Source: JAZDLX01 sp964538455
GTDB taxonomy: Bacteria > Electryoneota > Electryoneia > Electryoneales > Electryoneaceae
Direction of reading: 5' to 3'
Assembly: GCA_964538455.1 (NCBI GenBank)
Contig: CAZIDZ010000001.1
Span: 191,836 to 255,835 of the forward strand
Length of the DNA stretch: 64,000 bases
Shown: one piece after another, positions 1 through 9,150 of the stretch
How positions within the stretch are numbered: the first letter of the stretch is position 1
Layout: each line of letters starts with the position of its first letter
Translations under genes and position numbers: made by a program
The notes under the pieces: generated by a model
Told to the model about the DNA's origin: nothing
Database searches by the model: none
The model's input: the letters and a program-made list of their open reading frames with translations, nothing else

Positions 1-20
1 GCGATCCGATGCTTTGCCAT
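1..20 (-). CDS. 5' end of a gene cut by the window edge
   Basis: An ATG at 20-18 (minus) opens a frame reading MAKHRI before the window ends. A Shine-Dalgarno-like AGAGG lies about 6 bases upstream. It follows the PorV-like gene ending at 95 on the same strand, so it is probably the next gene of that operon. Only six codons are visible and no function can be assigned. Evidence is limited to the start context. Confidence 0.45.
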
Positions 21-94
21 GAATTCCTCTCGATGTGGAAGATTGTCGCGTTTGCAGGATTGTGTTTTCTCGACACCCCTCGATGCCGCCGGTG

Positions 95-985
95 TTACCA
101 GACCGCCCGCAGGGAAAACTGCTTGGTGTCGCCCAGGTTATCGGCGAAGGGCGAATAGCCGAAGTCAAGTCTCCATTGACGCCAGGCAAGGCCGAATCCC
201 GCAGAAAGCGACTGCCCATCGTAACCGCTGCGCCACCCGGCCCGCAGGTCGAGCGCCCCAAGCACCCGTACTTCTCCGCCGAGCCGCACGCTCGTATCGT
301 AGCCGGTTACTTTTGCACCTTCAATCAGCAGCGATGGCAGCGTCTTCAATAGCAGTGGCAATCGCCAGCGAAGCCCGGCCGAAACGGTCGTCGGGAGATC
401 GTTGCTCCGCCGGTCGAGCCCTTCGATGCCGCCAAGATGGCGGACTGCCACACCGAGGTCAAGGGCTCTGGAAAACGCCTCCGGCCACAACAGCCCCGCG
501 TCCATGGACCAGCCATTTGCATGGTAGATGTAGATGCCTTCCGAGAGGTAGCGAAGCGAGAGACCGGCGCGAAGCTTCTGATGGACGGGAAACGAGGCTG
601 TGGCTCCAAGCGCAAAATCACGGGCGTCAAAGGTTTCGATGGGAGCGGCGGAAGGACCGTCTCTAAGCTCCATGTTCGCGACGCCGACGTGATGGACGCT
701 GAATCCCCACCCAACCTTCCCCGTGAGAAACGTCGCCGCGATGTGTTGGGCAGTGCTGCCGTCCACCCACCAGTCCGCGTGCATCAATTCAACTCCCGCC
801 TCGCTGATACCCGCACCGGCGGGATTCCACCAGGCGCCGGAAGGACCCTGCGGCGAAGCGACAACTGCCTCCGCGAGGGCCCCGGCGCGCGCTCCCGGAC
901 CGACTTCCAGCCATGTCGAACCAGGGCGGGCGAAAACCGGAACGGCGGCAACCAGCAGTACGATCATGACGGTGGAACGTCGCAT
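95..985 (-). CDS. PorV/PorQ-like outer-membrane beta-barrel protein
   Basis: A 296-residue protein with an N-terminal signal peptide (charged MRRS, then a hydrophobic stretch ending near VFA). The mature start, with repeated Gly/Ala and a WNPAG motif near residue 50, is typical of PorV/PorQ/UPF0164 beta-barrels. Alternating polar and aromatic strands run to a C-terminal aromatic residue (RAVW), the usual outer-membrane barrel signal. The ATG at 985 is preferred over 994 because AGGA sits about 8 bases upstream. It begins just after the stop of the preceding PorV-like gene, so the two are co-transcribed. In Bacteroidota, PorV and PorQ act with the type IX secretion system; whether this paralogue does is inference. 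Confidence 0.72.
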   Translation of the reverse strand: MRRSTVMIVLLVAAVPVFARPGSTWLEVGPGARAGALAEAVVASPQGPSGAWWNPAGAGISEAGVELMHADWWVDGSTAQHIAATFLTGKVGWGFSVHHVGVANMELRDGPSAAPIETFDARDFALGATASFPVHQKLRAGLSLRYLSEGIYIYHANGWSMDAGLLWPEAFSRALDLGVAVRHLGGIEGLDRRSNDLPTTVSAGLRWRLPLLLKTLPSLLIEGAKVTGYDTSVRLGGEVRVLGALDLRAGWRSGYDGQSLSAGFGLAWRQWRLDFGYSPFADNLGDTKQFSLRAVW

Positions 986-999
986 CAAGCCCATCCTGT

Positions 1000-2385
1000 T
1001 CAGCGCATCAGTTGAAATCTCCAGGAAATCACTTGTGTGGCTTCCGGAGAAATGGTGTCGACAACATACGCGTAATCGAGCCGTGTTATCCCGAGGTCTC
1101 GAAGCTGCAGCTCGAGTCCGAGTCCGAACGTCGGCCGGTCGCGATCGAGGCCGGCCCGCAGCAGAACGCCGGGCAGGTTGCTCGAAGACTGCCCTATCAG
1201 CCCTGGTTCGGTGGAGCTGTTCGTCGGAAACAGGGTCAGCTCCACTCCGGACTTTAATTGGGCGAGATCCTTCAGGTTGGTCTCGACGTCGGAAAAGATC
1301 GCGATCGCATCCAAAGGCTCCCACGCGGCTCCGAAACGGTAGCGGTCAGGGTAGTAATCGTTCTTAGTGGTGCCCTGATCCCAGTATCCGGTCGTGTTCC
1401 ACGTGTTTTTCGCGCCCAGTCCGAATGCCGCGGCACCCAGTGCCAGTGTCTCCAGCCTCGCGGGCATAACGCGGCCGTTGAACGGACGGAATTGCGCGCC
1501 GACGTCTGCGATGAACGTTGTCGATGTCAGTGAGCCGCTGTCGAGCAGACCGGGGATCAGCGCGTAGAGCACGCCCGCGCTTATCCCCAGGCTGATCGTG
1601 CGGTGCACGCGCACGCCGAAGGCAAACGAGAACCGATTTTCGAACCACCCGAGCGATCCGATGATATTCCCGTCGTAGTCGCGCGCGTCGATGTTGTCGG
1701 TGCCGGCGTGCGTCCAGTTGAGGGAAACAGCCGCGGGCCGCTCCTGGACGTGCAGATAGCGTGCCCTTAAAACGTCGAGAACCTCAACGCGCTCGGCGAG
1801 TTTTTTCTCGCGCGCGATTGCGGCGGCTTCACGGACCAATGGCATCAGCGAACCGGCATCGATCGGACCCTCACGAAGCGAAAGCGTCAGCGGTTGTGGA
1901 GGTTGCTCGTTCGTTGCGGCGAGGAACAGCGCGGCGTCGGCCAGGGGGGGCAGGTATTCGTTGGGGTGAACCGTCCGGATGCCGCGGGCGCGTGTTTCGT
2001 TGGGGTAGACCAGTCTCTTCGCGCCGGTCGATTTATCCTCAACGAGCAGCACAGGCCGCACGGGGCCGCTCCAGACGGAAATGCTTTTCACCTCATACAG
2101 CGCGCCGACGTGGACGAGGCGCCGATCCAGCGAGAGTTTGTGCCATGCGAACCAAAACTCGTTGCCGGGGGCGAAGGGGAGGCCCGCGGGATTGTAGCTC
2201 GCCTGTTCCACGCCGGCCGACCGTGCCACACCGGCGTCGCCGGCGGCGAGTGTCGCCGGACCGGCTCCCATCCTTAGGAACGCCCCGGCGTACCCGGAGT
2301 AACCGTCGGCCCGGAGGGTGGTGGGGATCAGCACAAAAACGAACACCAGGAACGCCGCCGAATGGATTCTTGTGCGTCGTGTCAT
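1000..2385 (-). CDS. UPF0164/PorV-family outer-membrane protein
   Basis: A 461-residue protein with a signal peptide (hydrophobic core FLVFVFVLIP, cleavage near LRADG). The mature N-terminus GYAGAFLRMGAGP followed by SYNPAG is the recognisable opening of UPF0164/PorV barrels. The rest looks like alternating beta-strands with an extra domain of roughly 100 residues (about 110-210) between early strands. The ribosome binding site AAGGGG overlaps the stop of the upstream propeller gene at 2397, showing operon organisation. It likely sits in the outer membrane, possibly as an export accessory or fatty-acid-type porin; the substrate is unknown. Confidence 0.72.
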   Translation of the reverse strand: MTRRTRIHSAAFLVFVFVLIPTTLRADGYSGYAGAFLRMGAGPATLAAGDAGVARSAGVEQASYNPAGLPFAPGNEFWFAWHKLSLDRRLVHVGALYEVKSISVWSGPVRPVLLVEDKSTGAKRLVYPNETRARGIRTVHPNEYLPPLADAALFLAATNEQPPQPLTLSLREGPIDAGSLMPLVREAAAIAREKKLAERVEVLDVLRARYLHVQERPAAVSLNWTHAGTDNIDARDYDGNIIGSLGWFENRFSFAFGVRVHRTISLGISAGVLYALIPGLLDSGSLTSTTFIADVGAQFRPFNGRVMPARLETLALGAAAFGLGAKNTWNTTGYWDQGTTKNDYYPDRYRFGAAWEPLDAIAIFSDVETNLKDLAQLKSGVELTLFPTNSSTEPGLIGQSSSNLPGVLLRAGLDRDRPTFGLGLELQLRDLGITRLDYAYVVDTISPEATQVISWRFQLMR

Positions 2386-2396
2386 CAGGCGGCCCC

Positions 2397-3941
2397 TTAG
2401 TCCAGTACCATGATTTTGTTCCAGCTCTCGCCGTCGTCGGTGACGACACGGAAAAAGTAGACGCCGTTGGCGATTGTTCTTCCCCCGGGTCCGTGTCCAT
2501 CCCAGGCAGCGTCATGATCTCCTGCCGGGAGCCATTCATCCTTAAGCGGCCGGATCAGCAGTTCGAGCGCGAAGTCATAGATCTCAACGGTAACCCGTCC
2601 GGCTCGCGGAAGATGATACCGCAACCTGACGATCTCTTGCCGTGACGGTGAGAATGGATTTGGGTACGCATACACAGCCGGCGCGCCGGCGACCGCAACC
2701 GGAGCGGCGGCGCGGAGCAGGCGCCAGGAATTTCCCTCATCGCTGCTGCCCGCGATCCCTTCCAGCCCGCCCATCCAGAGGAATCTGTCGTCGTGGACAA
2801 CGGCGTAGACCTCGGACAGGTAGGTGCGTTCGTGGGTCACAGAATCGTAGACGGGGCCGTAGTTGCCCCACGTTGCCCCCTCGTCGACACTCTTGAAGAG
2901 CCCGTTCTCCGTGGCGACGTAAACCGCGCTGTCCCGCACGGCGATGTTGTGGGCAATAATCGGCTCCGCGGCGGTTCCCAACATGCGCTTCCAGGTCAGG
3001 CCGAGGTCGTCGCTGACACTGACGCCGGAATATTCACCTGCCACGTCTGTCGCTCGAGTGACCGCCCAGACGCGAAAATGTCCGTTCGCGAGCGGCTGCA
3101 GGGTGATTCCTGTGACCCAGTTTCCACTAACTGTGCTCGTGTCCTGCGCGGAAAAAGAAAACCGCTGCCAGGTGCTGCCGCCGTCAAGCGAACGGTTGAT
3201 GCCCGCAGAGGTCCCGACCCAGAGAGTGCTGTCGTTTGCGGTGACGCTGACGGCCAGGTGGTTCCTGTATGCGGCCGCGTCGAAGGGAAGGTTGTCCGGC
3301 GGGCGGACGATCCATTTTGGGTCCGCGGAAGCCATGTCAAAGTAGCGGAGACCTCCGCCGAAACTGGCGATCCATACGCGAGTTCCCTGGAGCGCGATGT
3401 CGTAGCTGACATTCAGCACGGCGACCGTCGTCGGTTCGTAAGAGGTCACTGTATCCGGGTCAACAGGTTGCGGCATCCAGGTCCAGCTTTGGCCGCGGTC
3501 CAGGCTGAAGCTGATTCCGCCACCGACCGCATACGTCTCGCCCTTGATCGTCGAATCGAACGCCGTAGCCGCCCAGACGACTTCACCGACGCCGTCGACG
3601 CTGTCCGCGGCGAGTCCGGAGACACTTCCCCGGCCGACCCCTTCCTTCATCCCGGCGTGAAGCCAGGAACCCTCCGCTGCATCCGAAGAAGAGATCGAAA
3701 CCACGTAGCGGCCGACACCCTTGCCCGAGCCGACCCAAAGCGCACCCAGGCCGCTTTTCAGATCGATGATGATGTTCGAGGGAGGCTGCGTCGGTCCGGC
3801 GCCGGCCTCAACTTGGCGCGGTCCAAGTTTCCAGGACGTGGGGGTTGCGGTTTCAGCGTGGCTGACAATGGGCGGCGCCCAAAATGCCAGGAGCAGCAGC
3901 GGAATCATGATATATGCCGACCTGTGAATCGGGAATCTCAT
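2397..3941 (-). CDS. Secreted sialidase/BNR-type beta-propeller with FlgD-like sorting tail
   Basis: A 514-residue protein with a signal peptide (PLLLLAFWAPP...SHA). It carries several BNR/Asp-box-like repeats (SLDRGQSW, SLDGGSTW, SDDLGLTW, SVDEGATW, SSDEGNSW) spaced as in photosystem-stability/sialidase-like propellers. The last ~90 residues open with YPNPFSPS and end in a beta-rich FlgD-Ig-like module (GVYFFRVV), as in T9SS-type cargo and related tails. No sialidase catalytic set was identified, so hydrolase activity is not claimed. The ATG at 3941 overlaps the TGA of the upstream lipoprotein by four bases, implying translational coupling. Likely a surface or secreted binding protein exported through the PorV-like partners. 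Confidence 0.78.
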   Translation of the reverse strand: MRFPIHRSAYIMIPLLLLAFWAPPIVSHAETATPTSWKLGPRQVEAGAGPTQPPSNIIIDLKSGLGALWVGSGKGVGRYVVSISSSDAAEGSWLHAGMKEGVGRGSVSGLAADSVDGVGEVVWAATAFDSTIKGETYAVGGGISFSLDRGQSWTWMPQPVDPDTVTSYEPTTVAVLNVSYDIALQGTRVWIASFGGGLRYFDMASADPKWIVRPPDNLPFDAAAYRNHLAVSVTANDSTLWVGTSAGINRSLDGGSTWQRFSFSAQDTSTVSGNWVTGITLQPLANGHFRVWAVTRATDVAGEYSGVSVSDDLGLTWKRMLGTAAEPIIAHNIAVRDSAVYVATENGLFKSVDEGATWGNYGPVYDSVTHERTYLSEVYAVVHDDRFLWMGGLEGIAGSSDEGNSWRLLRAAAPVAVAGAPAVYAYPNPFSPSRQEIVRLRYHLPRAGRVTVEIYDFALELLIRPLKDEWLPAGDHDAAWDGHGPGGRTIANGVYFFRVVTDDGESWNKIMVLD

Positions 3942-5182
3942 GGCTCGTGCTCCATGACAATCGGAACGGTCGCCGCGTCGCTGGTGTTGCCCGCTCTGTC
4001 TTCGCCGTAAAAGCGGAAAGTCCAGGATCCCGTGTTCGTGTTTGTGCTGGGGACGGAAACCCCGGCGGTCCAGATGCCGTCGTTGGCGGTCTCGTCGGGA
4101 GCCACGCCGTTGTCGGCGAAGACAAAGTCGGGACTTTCGGTGAGCACGCCCTGCGGGTCTTCCGCAGTGTAGTAGACGCGGTTCAAATCGCCCGGTCCCT
4201 GTGAATCCGTCACGCGGACCGTGAGCGTGTAGTCGTTCGCTCCGGACGAGGGGATGAAGACGGAGTCCGGAGCGCCCGGTTCGGACAGAGTCGGGGGGGT
4301 GTTTTCGATCCATACAGTTGTATCGAGCGGCTGGGAGGTTTCCCCAAAACCGTCCGTCGCGGTGAACCGAAAGAGTACGTCACCGGTGGAAATTCCGGAG
4401 CTGAACGAACTGTCCGCGCGAAGCGTCCATTGGTCGCTGCCGCTGTCCGTCAGGATCAGATTCCTCAGGACAGCATCCTGGCGAAGGATTTGCAGGTTGG
4501 CTCCGGTGACAACATCGCCGCCTTCAGCGTCCGGATCCGTGACCAGCAACACCCAGGTTTGGGTCGCGAACCCTGAGTGCAGGGAGTCGGGGAAAGTGCT
4601 GTCTTCGCCATCAAGCAACGGTGCTTGATTGACCGCCACCGATACCTCTGCCGTCAGTGAAACAGCCTCGACCCGGGAGGCGAGCTGGTCGTAGGTGGTG
4701 TCGGCTGCGTCGGCTCCGGCCGCTACGAAACGGAACTCGTAGTCGCCCTGCACTGTCGCAAATCCGCTGTTTAGACGGAGTGAATAGATAAAATCATGGG
4801 CGACAAGGTCTCCAGAGCTGGACGCCAGGAATGAAGCTGTGTCGGTGGTCGCAAATGCGCTCCCGTCGTCGGCCAGGCGAACGTCCTGCGTTTCGCCGAT
4901 GGGTGGGACGATACGGAGCCACACGGCGGGTGTGGGGACGTCTCCCGCAAGGACAGCGTCGCGCATCGATTCGTCGAGGTCGAGGCGGATGGAAACGTCT
5001 CGAAATGCGTTGGATCCGTACACCCAGAGTGCGGGGGCATCCACGAGGCTGATCTGGAGGCCCTCGAGGGCATCCGGGCGCACCGGGTCAACCTCTCCGG
5101 TGTGGTCGCACCCGAGCGCGAACGTAAGAATGATTGCCAGGCAAAGCGCGAGCGTGCGGCGCAAGCCGCCGTCGGTACGCAT
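3938..5182 (-). CDS. Lipoprotein with Ig-like / choice-of-anchor domains
   Basis: A 414-residue protein starting MRTDGGLRR with a lipoprotein signal whose lipobox-like FALGC places the acylated Cys near residue 25. The ATG at 5182 has GAGGAG five bases upstream, so the longer in-frame extension is discarded. The body is beta-rich with cadherin/Ig-like segments (residues ~165-300). Its C-terminal domain carries DNGVAPDETANDGIW, resembling the choice-of-anchor X type domains in multi-domain surface proteins. It is the first gene of the envelope operon and overlaps the propeller gene by ATGA. The exact role is unknown; adhesion or scaffold function is a guess. Confidence 0.7.
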   Translation of the reverse strand: MRTDGGLRRTLALCLAIILTFALGCDHTGEVDPVRPDALEGLQISLVDAPALWVYGSNAFRDVSIRLDLDESMRDAVLAGDVPTPAVWLRIVPPIGETQDVRLADDGSAFATTDTASFLASSSGDLVAHDFIYSLRLNSGFATVQGDYEFRFVAAGADAADTTYDQLASRVEAVSLTAEVSVAVNQAPLLDGEDSTFPDSLHSGFATQTWVLLVTDPDAEGGDVVTGANLQILRQDAVLRNLILTDSGSDQWTLRADSSFSSGISTGDVLFRFTATDGFGETSQPLDTTVWIENTPPTLSEPGAPDSVFIPSSGANDYTLTVRVTDSQGPGDLNRVYYTAEDPQGVLTESPDFVFADNGVAPDETANDGIWTAGVSVPSTNTNTGSWTFRFYGEDRAGNTSDAATVPIVMEHEP

Positions 5183-5333
5183 CCGGTCTCCTCGTCGGTA
5201 TCGCAGTCGGCCCCTCCGTTCGGCAGGGATGTTCAGAATGGTCGCAAAAGGTGGGAGAAACCTCGCCGGTTGATGTTCGTTTCCGCCGCTTCGTCCGAGC
5301 GTCATGCAAAATAGGAGAAATTCCGGGCTACGT

Positions 5334-6215
5334 TCAAGCCCCGGAGCGACGAAGTCGAACGGCCATCCATCCATCTTCGTTTAACGTTTTGTCCACTTCC
5401 AGCCCCCGCAGAGCGCATTCGTTCAGCAAAATGGCCCCTTCCTCCTCAAAGCGAACGCCTGAAAGCACCAACCAACCCTTGGGTGAAAGCATGGTCAGCC
5501 AGGGATCCAGTCCGCGCAGGATCGGAGTCAGAAAAATATTGGCGGTCAACAAGTCTGCCTGAAGAGGCATCGCAAAAGTCAGAGCGTCTGCGCGTACAAC
5601 ACAAAGACGATCTGCAACGGCGTGAAAAACGGCGTTTTCGCGGGTTTCGGTGACGGCCTCCTGCTCGAAGTCCACGGCTACCGCCTCCCTGGCGCCCAAA
5701 AGAAGAGCCGCGATTGACAGTATGCCGTTCCCGCACCCCAGGTCGAGCACCACCCCTCCTCGTGGCACAACCGGCTCCAGCAGCTCCAGCGACATCCGTG
5801 TCGTCGGGTGCTCTCCTGTGCCGAACGCCATGCGCGGTTCGAGACGCAGGACGATATCTCCTTCTTTCTCATTCGTGTTGATCCCCGGCGGAACGATGAC
5901 GAACCGTTTTCCGGCTCGCACGGGTCCGAGTTTCATCCTCCAGCGCGCGACCCAATCCACCTCTTCCACATCTGATAGAGCGAGCGTTTGTGCCTCGATC
6001 AGGCCCTCGTGAACAAGGTTGTCCAGGAAGCGCTGCAGATGGGTAAGCAATTCCCGGGCGTTCTGTTTCGGTTGAAGGAAGATCCTGAGCGATCCCTTTA
6101 CCAGTGCAATCCCCGCAACCAGGTCCTCGTCGAGGGCTCCCGAGATCAGCTCCAGGGTGGTCTCATTGCCCGCAACGGTGACCGACGTCCACGACCGGGA
6201 GGCTTCGGAAGGCAT
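5334..6215 (-). CDS. prmA: Ribosomal protein L11 methyltransferase
   Basis: A 293-residue cytosolic SAM-dependent methyltransferase that trimethylates ribosomal protein L11. The PrmA signature is clear: MAFGTGEHPTT (residues ~129-139), then the SAM-binding motif LDLGCGNG (~157-164), and a post-motif region TANIFLTPI in the position of the family's NxxxxPL motif. The length matches the family. The ATG at 6215 has GGAG six bases upstream, preferred to an upstream in-frame ATG. It lies 47 bases behind the unknown acidic-tailed gene at 6263-6862 and is probably co-transcribed with it. The family assignment is secure. Confidence 0.93.
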   Translation of the reverse strand: MPSEASRSWTSVTVAGNETTLELISGALDEDLVAGIALVKGSLRIFLQPKQNARELLTHLQRFLDNLVHEGLIEAQTLALSDVEEVDWVARWRMKLGPVRAGKRFVIVPPGINTNEKEGDIVLRLEPRMAFGTGEHPTTRMSLELLEPVVPRGGVVLDLGCGNGILSIAALLLGAREAVAVDFEQEAVTETRENAVFHAVADRLCVVRADALTFAMPLQADLLTANIFLTPILRGLDPWLTMLSPKGWLVLSGVRFEEEGAILLNECALRGLEVDKTLNEDGWMAVRLRRSGA

Positions 6216-6262
6216 GGTTTCTCCGGAATCGACAGGCAATCGGGAGAAAAGCGGCAAACTTG

Positions 6263-6862
6263 TCAGACCATGGGTTCGTTTTCGGCTTTGTCCTTGTCGT
6301 CGCCCTCGTCTTCAGACGCGACAGAGCCTTCGAGTGGTTTGGTGGGATCGTGAGCTACAACTTTGTCGAAGAGTGTGCCGATATGATAGAAAATCCTGCG
6401 CTGGCTCTGGGCGCGACGCTGGGATTCGCTCAATTCTTCGTCGTCTCGCGGCCGTGCCCGGCGGTCTACATCCTCAAGTATCATCACGCCGGTTGAGTTG
6501 GTGACGTTGATCAGCTTGAAACGCCCGTCCCCGGCGTAACAGAACGAGATCATTCCCTTTGTCTCCCAGGTGACATAGAGATGCTCGACGTTGAGCAGGT
6601 TGACGACGGAGATTTGGTCGGTCTCTTTCAGCCGTTCGATTTCGACCTTCAAATTGGTGCCGAGGCCCACTTCCGACTTGGTGAGGTTGACGTTGATCGA
6701 CTGGTTGGCCGAATAATCACGAAGGGCGATGCAAAAACCGTTGTCGATCGGTCGTGAGGAGGCGCTCAGCTGGCGTGTTGCCAGCGATATCATGTCCCGT
6801 ATCGAGAGGCTGGGAATCTGTCCTTCCGCTTTCGGTCCTGCATTCACATCAGTCGACAGCAT
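6263..6862 (-). CDS. Conserved-looking hypothetical protein with acidic tail
   Basis: A 199-residue soluble protein with a strong ribosome binding site (AGGAGA, 7 bases before the ATG). It has no signal peptide or membrane segment. Residues ~20-130 look like a compact alpha/beta domain; the last ~45 residues are highly charged (EGDDKDKAENEP), as in flexible acidic tails. I do not recognise the family. It precedes prmA by 47 bases on the same strand, so a link to ribosome modification is possible but unproven. Good codon structure and a good ribosome binding site support a real gene. Confidence 0.65.
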   Translation of the reverse strand: MLSTDVNAGPKAEGQIPSLSIRDMISLATRQLSASSRPIDNGFCIALRDYSANQSINVNLTKSEVGLGTNLKVEIERLKETDQISVVNLLNVEHLYVTWETKGMISFCYAGDGRFKLINVTNSTGVMILEDVDRRARPRDDEELSESQRRAQSQRRIFYHIGTLFDKVVAHDPTKPLEGSVASEDEGDDKDKAENEPMV

Positions 6863-7329
6863 GCAAACTCTCCTTGTTTACCTGACGCGCGTGTTCCGGC
6901 TGCGCTGTCCGGAAACAGGCGTCTGCTGTGCGCATCACAACATACGACCACTTTTCTCCAACATGTCAATAGCGTCGATTGACAATTGCCAACCGATCAG
7001 AACGAAAGATACCGCTCCGAACGGCCGTCTGTGTTGACAATCCGAGCGTTTTCAACGGCTTCATAGCCTCGCAGATGCATTCCAAATAGCAAATGCTGCC
7101 TTTGCGAAGCACTTTGACGTCGTTCGTTGACCGGCTCCAAGGAAAATCGCCCGAAACCGAAAATCTTACCGTTTCGATGAAAATTCATTGTGACAGAATG
7201 AAAATAGGAAAGCCAATCGTCCCATACAACGTTTGCACGGTATCATGGACCGGCACGAAGGGCCATTGTCAGCGGCCGACGGAAATCACAGGGGGATGTC
7301 GAGGACCCTATATTGCGGTCCGGACAGGC
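6863..7329. other. Divergent intergenic region
   Basis: 467 bases between the minus-strand unknown gene and plus-strand dacB. It must hold promoters for both directions. A TTGACA occurs near 6979, but no convincing -10 lies at the right distance. No RNA gene, repeat or protein-coding frame with a start signal is evident. Short in-frame extension upstream of dacB is possible but lacks a ribosome binding site. Confidence 0.5.
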
Positions 7330-8829
7330 ATGGAGGACGCAACTGTGAGAGGATCGACGCCGGGTATTCGCAATGCGGTTGCGCTTGCCATGGTGACCGT
7401 CTTTGCGGGTTTGTTTGCCGGTTGTGCGGGCCGTGGTGAGCTGGTCAGGGCTCACCCAGAGCGCGGGAAAGACGCGCGTTTCATCGCTTCCCTGGTGAAG
7501 AGCACCTTGGTGGACACCCTGGAATCTCAGGGCGCCACCGTGGCCATCGCGATCGCTGACATCTCCGGGAAGAGCCTCTACCGTCATGACGCCGGTCGCC
7601 TGATGGTGCCTGTTTCGATTCAAAAATTGGGACTTACGGCCGACGCCTTACTGCAGCTTCCACAGGACTTTCGCTGGAAAACGCGAATCCTGGCTGCCGG
7701 CCCTGTCGAGGGTGGGGTGTTGAAAGGCGACTTGGTGCTGTTCGGGGGTTGGGATCCATCGTTGTCCGGGGCGCATCCCTACTCGGATTGGCCTTGGAAA
7801 AGATTTGACGAGGCCGCAAAACATCTTTCGGAACAGGGTATTCAGCGAATCGAGGGGAATCTCATCGGAGTCGGAAATATTTTTACGCCGGGCGGCTGGG
7901 AGGTGGGGGATCTCAGCTTCCGGTACGCCCCGTGCGTAAGCCAATTGATGTGGAACGACGGGGTTGTCACGTCTTGGGCGGGGATGTTGGACAGCACGTT
8001 GACCTTCGGACTTTGGCCGGACACAACGATGTGGAGTGAAGATTTTACCGTGGGGCGGGTTAGGCCTTTCGAGTTGCCTGCCGAAAGCTCATGGACTCCT
8101 GACCCGGAAACGCCAGCGGAGTGGCTTGGCGATCCTCTCTGGCCGGGCATGAACAAGGCCGGGTACCTTGCGGTTCCCGATCCACGTGCCCTCGCAGTGG
8201 ACGCTTTTCGGATCAGTCTGCGGAAGGCGGGAATCCAAGGTGGCGACGGAACCCGAGTTGAAACGGCGGCGGGCTTCGATGCGGAAGGGTGCCGGGAGCT
8301 GCTTTCCCTGGAGAGTGCGCCGCTCGACAGCATATTGAAGGCGATGTTGGCGATTTCGAGTAACGGCTGGGCGGAGGAGATCGGTGCGTCGGTGAATGCC
8401 CTGCGACGCGGAGGCCGCCCGGCGGAACCGCACTGGCCGGAGGCCCTCGATTCGCTTGGTGTAGACCAACGCGGGTTGCGCGCCGTGGATGCCTGCGGGA
8501 TGGCGAGAGCGAACAACTTGAGCGCTGCGACGCTGATGGACCTGATGCTTGCTGCCTGGAACCGCTGGGGGAACCGGTGGCTCGGGCTGTTTGTGGTCCC
8601 GGGAGAGGTGAACAGCACGCTGGAGGACAGGCTGGAGGATGTGCAGGGTCTCGTTGTCGCAAAGACCGGCAGCGTCTCCCGCAATCGCAGTCTGGCGGGC
8701 TACATTTTACAAGAGGGTGAGCCGGTGCTGGCGTTCGTGATCATGGTGAACAACAGTCCGGTTGAGCCGATACCGCTGATCGACGCGTTCGTCGCTACGC
8801 TCGCGTCGCGCTACGGCGGGAGGGAGTAA
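7330..8829 (+). CDS. dacB: D-alanyl-D-alanine carboxypeptidase/endopeptidase, PBP4 (S13) family
   Basis: A 499-residue periplasmic penicillin-binding protein that trims or cleaves peptidoglycan cross-links. All three active-site motifs are present: SIQK (Ser96...Lys99), SSN (343-345) within NGWAEEIG, and KTG (445-447) in VAKTGSVSRN. The N-terminus has a hydrophobic segment ending LFAGC (Cys32), suggesting a lipoprotein or signal-peptide export. The start is uncertain: the ATG at 7330 gives the best signal peptide, but its ribosome binding site is weak. It is followed by a 105-residue membrane protein and mutL in one direction. Family assignment is firm. Confidence 0.9.
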   Translation: MEDATVRGSTPGIRNAVALAMVTVFAGLFAGCAGRGELVRAHPERGKDARFIASLVKSTLVDTLESQGATVAIAIADISGKSLYRHDAGRLMVPVSIQKLGLTADALLQLPQDFRWKTRILAAGPVEGGVLKGDLVLFGGWDPSLSGAHPYSDWPWKRFDEAAKHLSEQGIQRIEGNLIGVGNIFTPGGWEVGDLSFRYAPCVSQLMWNDGVVTSWAGMLDSTLTFGLWPDTTMWSEDFTVGRVRPFELPAESSWTPDPETPAEWLGDPLWPGMNKAGYLAVPDPRALAVDAFRISLRKAGIQGGDGTRVETAAGFDAEGCRELLSLESAPLDSILKAMLAISSNGWAEEIGASVNALRRGGRPAEPHWPEALDSLGVDQRGLRAVDACGMARANNLSAATLMDLMLAAWNRWGNRWLGLFVVPGEVNSTLEDRLEDVQGLVVAKTGSVSRNRSLAGYILQEGEPVLAFVIMVNNSPVEPIPLIDAFVATLASRYGGRE

Positions 8830-8832
8830 GCG

Positions 8833-9150
8833 ATGTTGATGGGCAACCTGTTCGGGCGAAAAATCCGTCCGCGGGCCTTTACCTACACGCCCCTTTACTA
8901 CGATCCCGAAAAAGACCCGGACCGAAAAGACCGTATCCGTTTTGACCAATCGCCATGGATGCGGCGCTCGCATCGGGGCAGAGTGCAAAGTCCTTGGACG
9001 TTGCTGGCGCTCACTGTAATCGTGGCGGGTTTAATTCTTTTGCTGAAATACGGCTTCGAAGACCGTTGGACGAAGGAACGGGTGACGCTGACCCCCGATG
9101 ACGCCGCACAGGCCGACACAACCGAGGTAACGATTGACGTCCCCCACTGA
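8833..9150 (+). CDS. Small single-pass membrane protein, unknown function
   Basis: A 105-residue protein with a strong GGGAGGGAG upstream of the ATG. It has a basic/aromatic N-terminal half rich in Arg, Tyr and Pro, one transmembrane helix (about residues 56-71, LLALTVIVAGLILLLKY), and an acidic C-terminus. It starts three bases after dacB and its last 17 bases overlap the 5' end of mutL, so all three are likely co-transcribed. I do not recognise the family. The topology suggests the basic N-terminus faces the cytoplasm. Confidence 0.65.
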   Translation: MLMGNLFGRKIRPRAFTYTPLYYDPEKDPDRKDRIRFDQSPWMRRSHRGRVQSPWTLLALTVIVAGLILLLKYGFEDRWTKERVTLTPDDAAQADTTEVTIDVPH

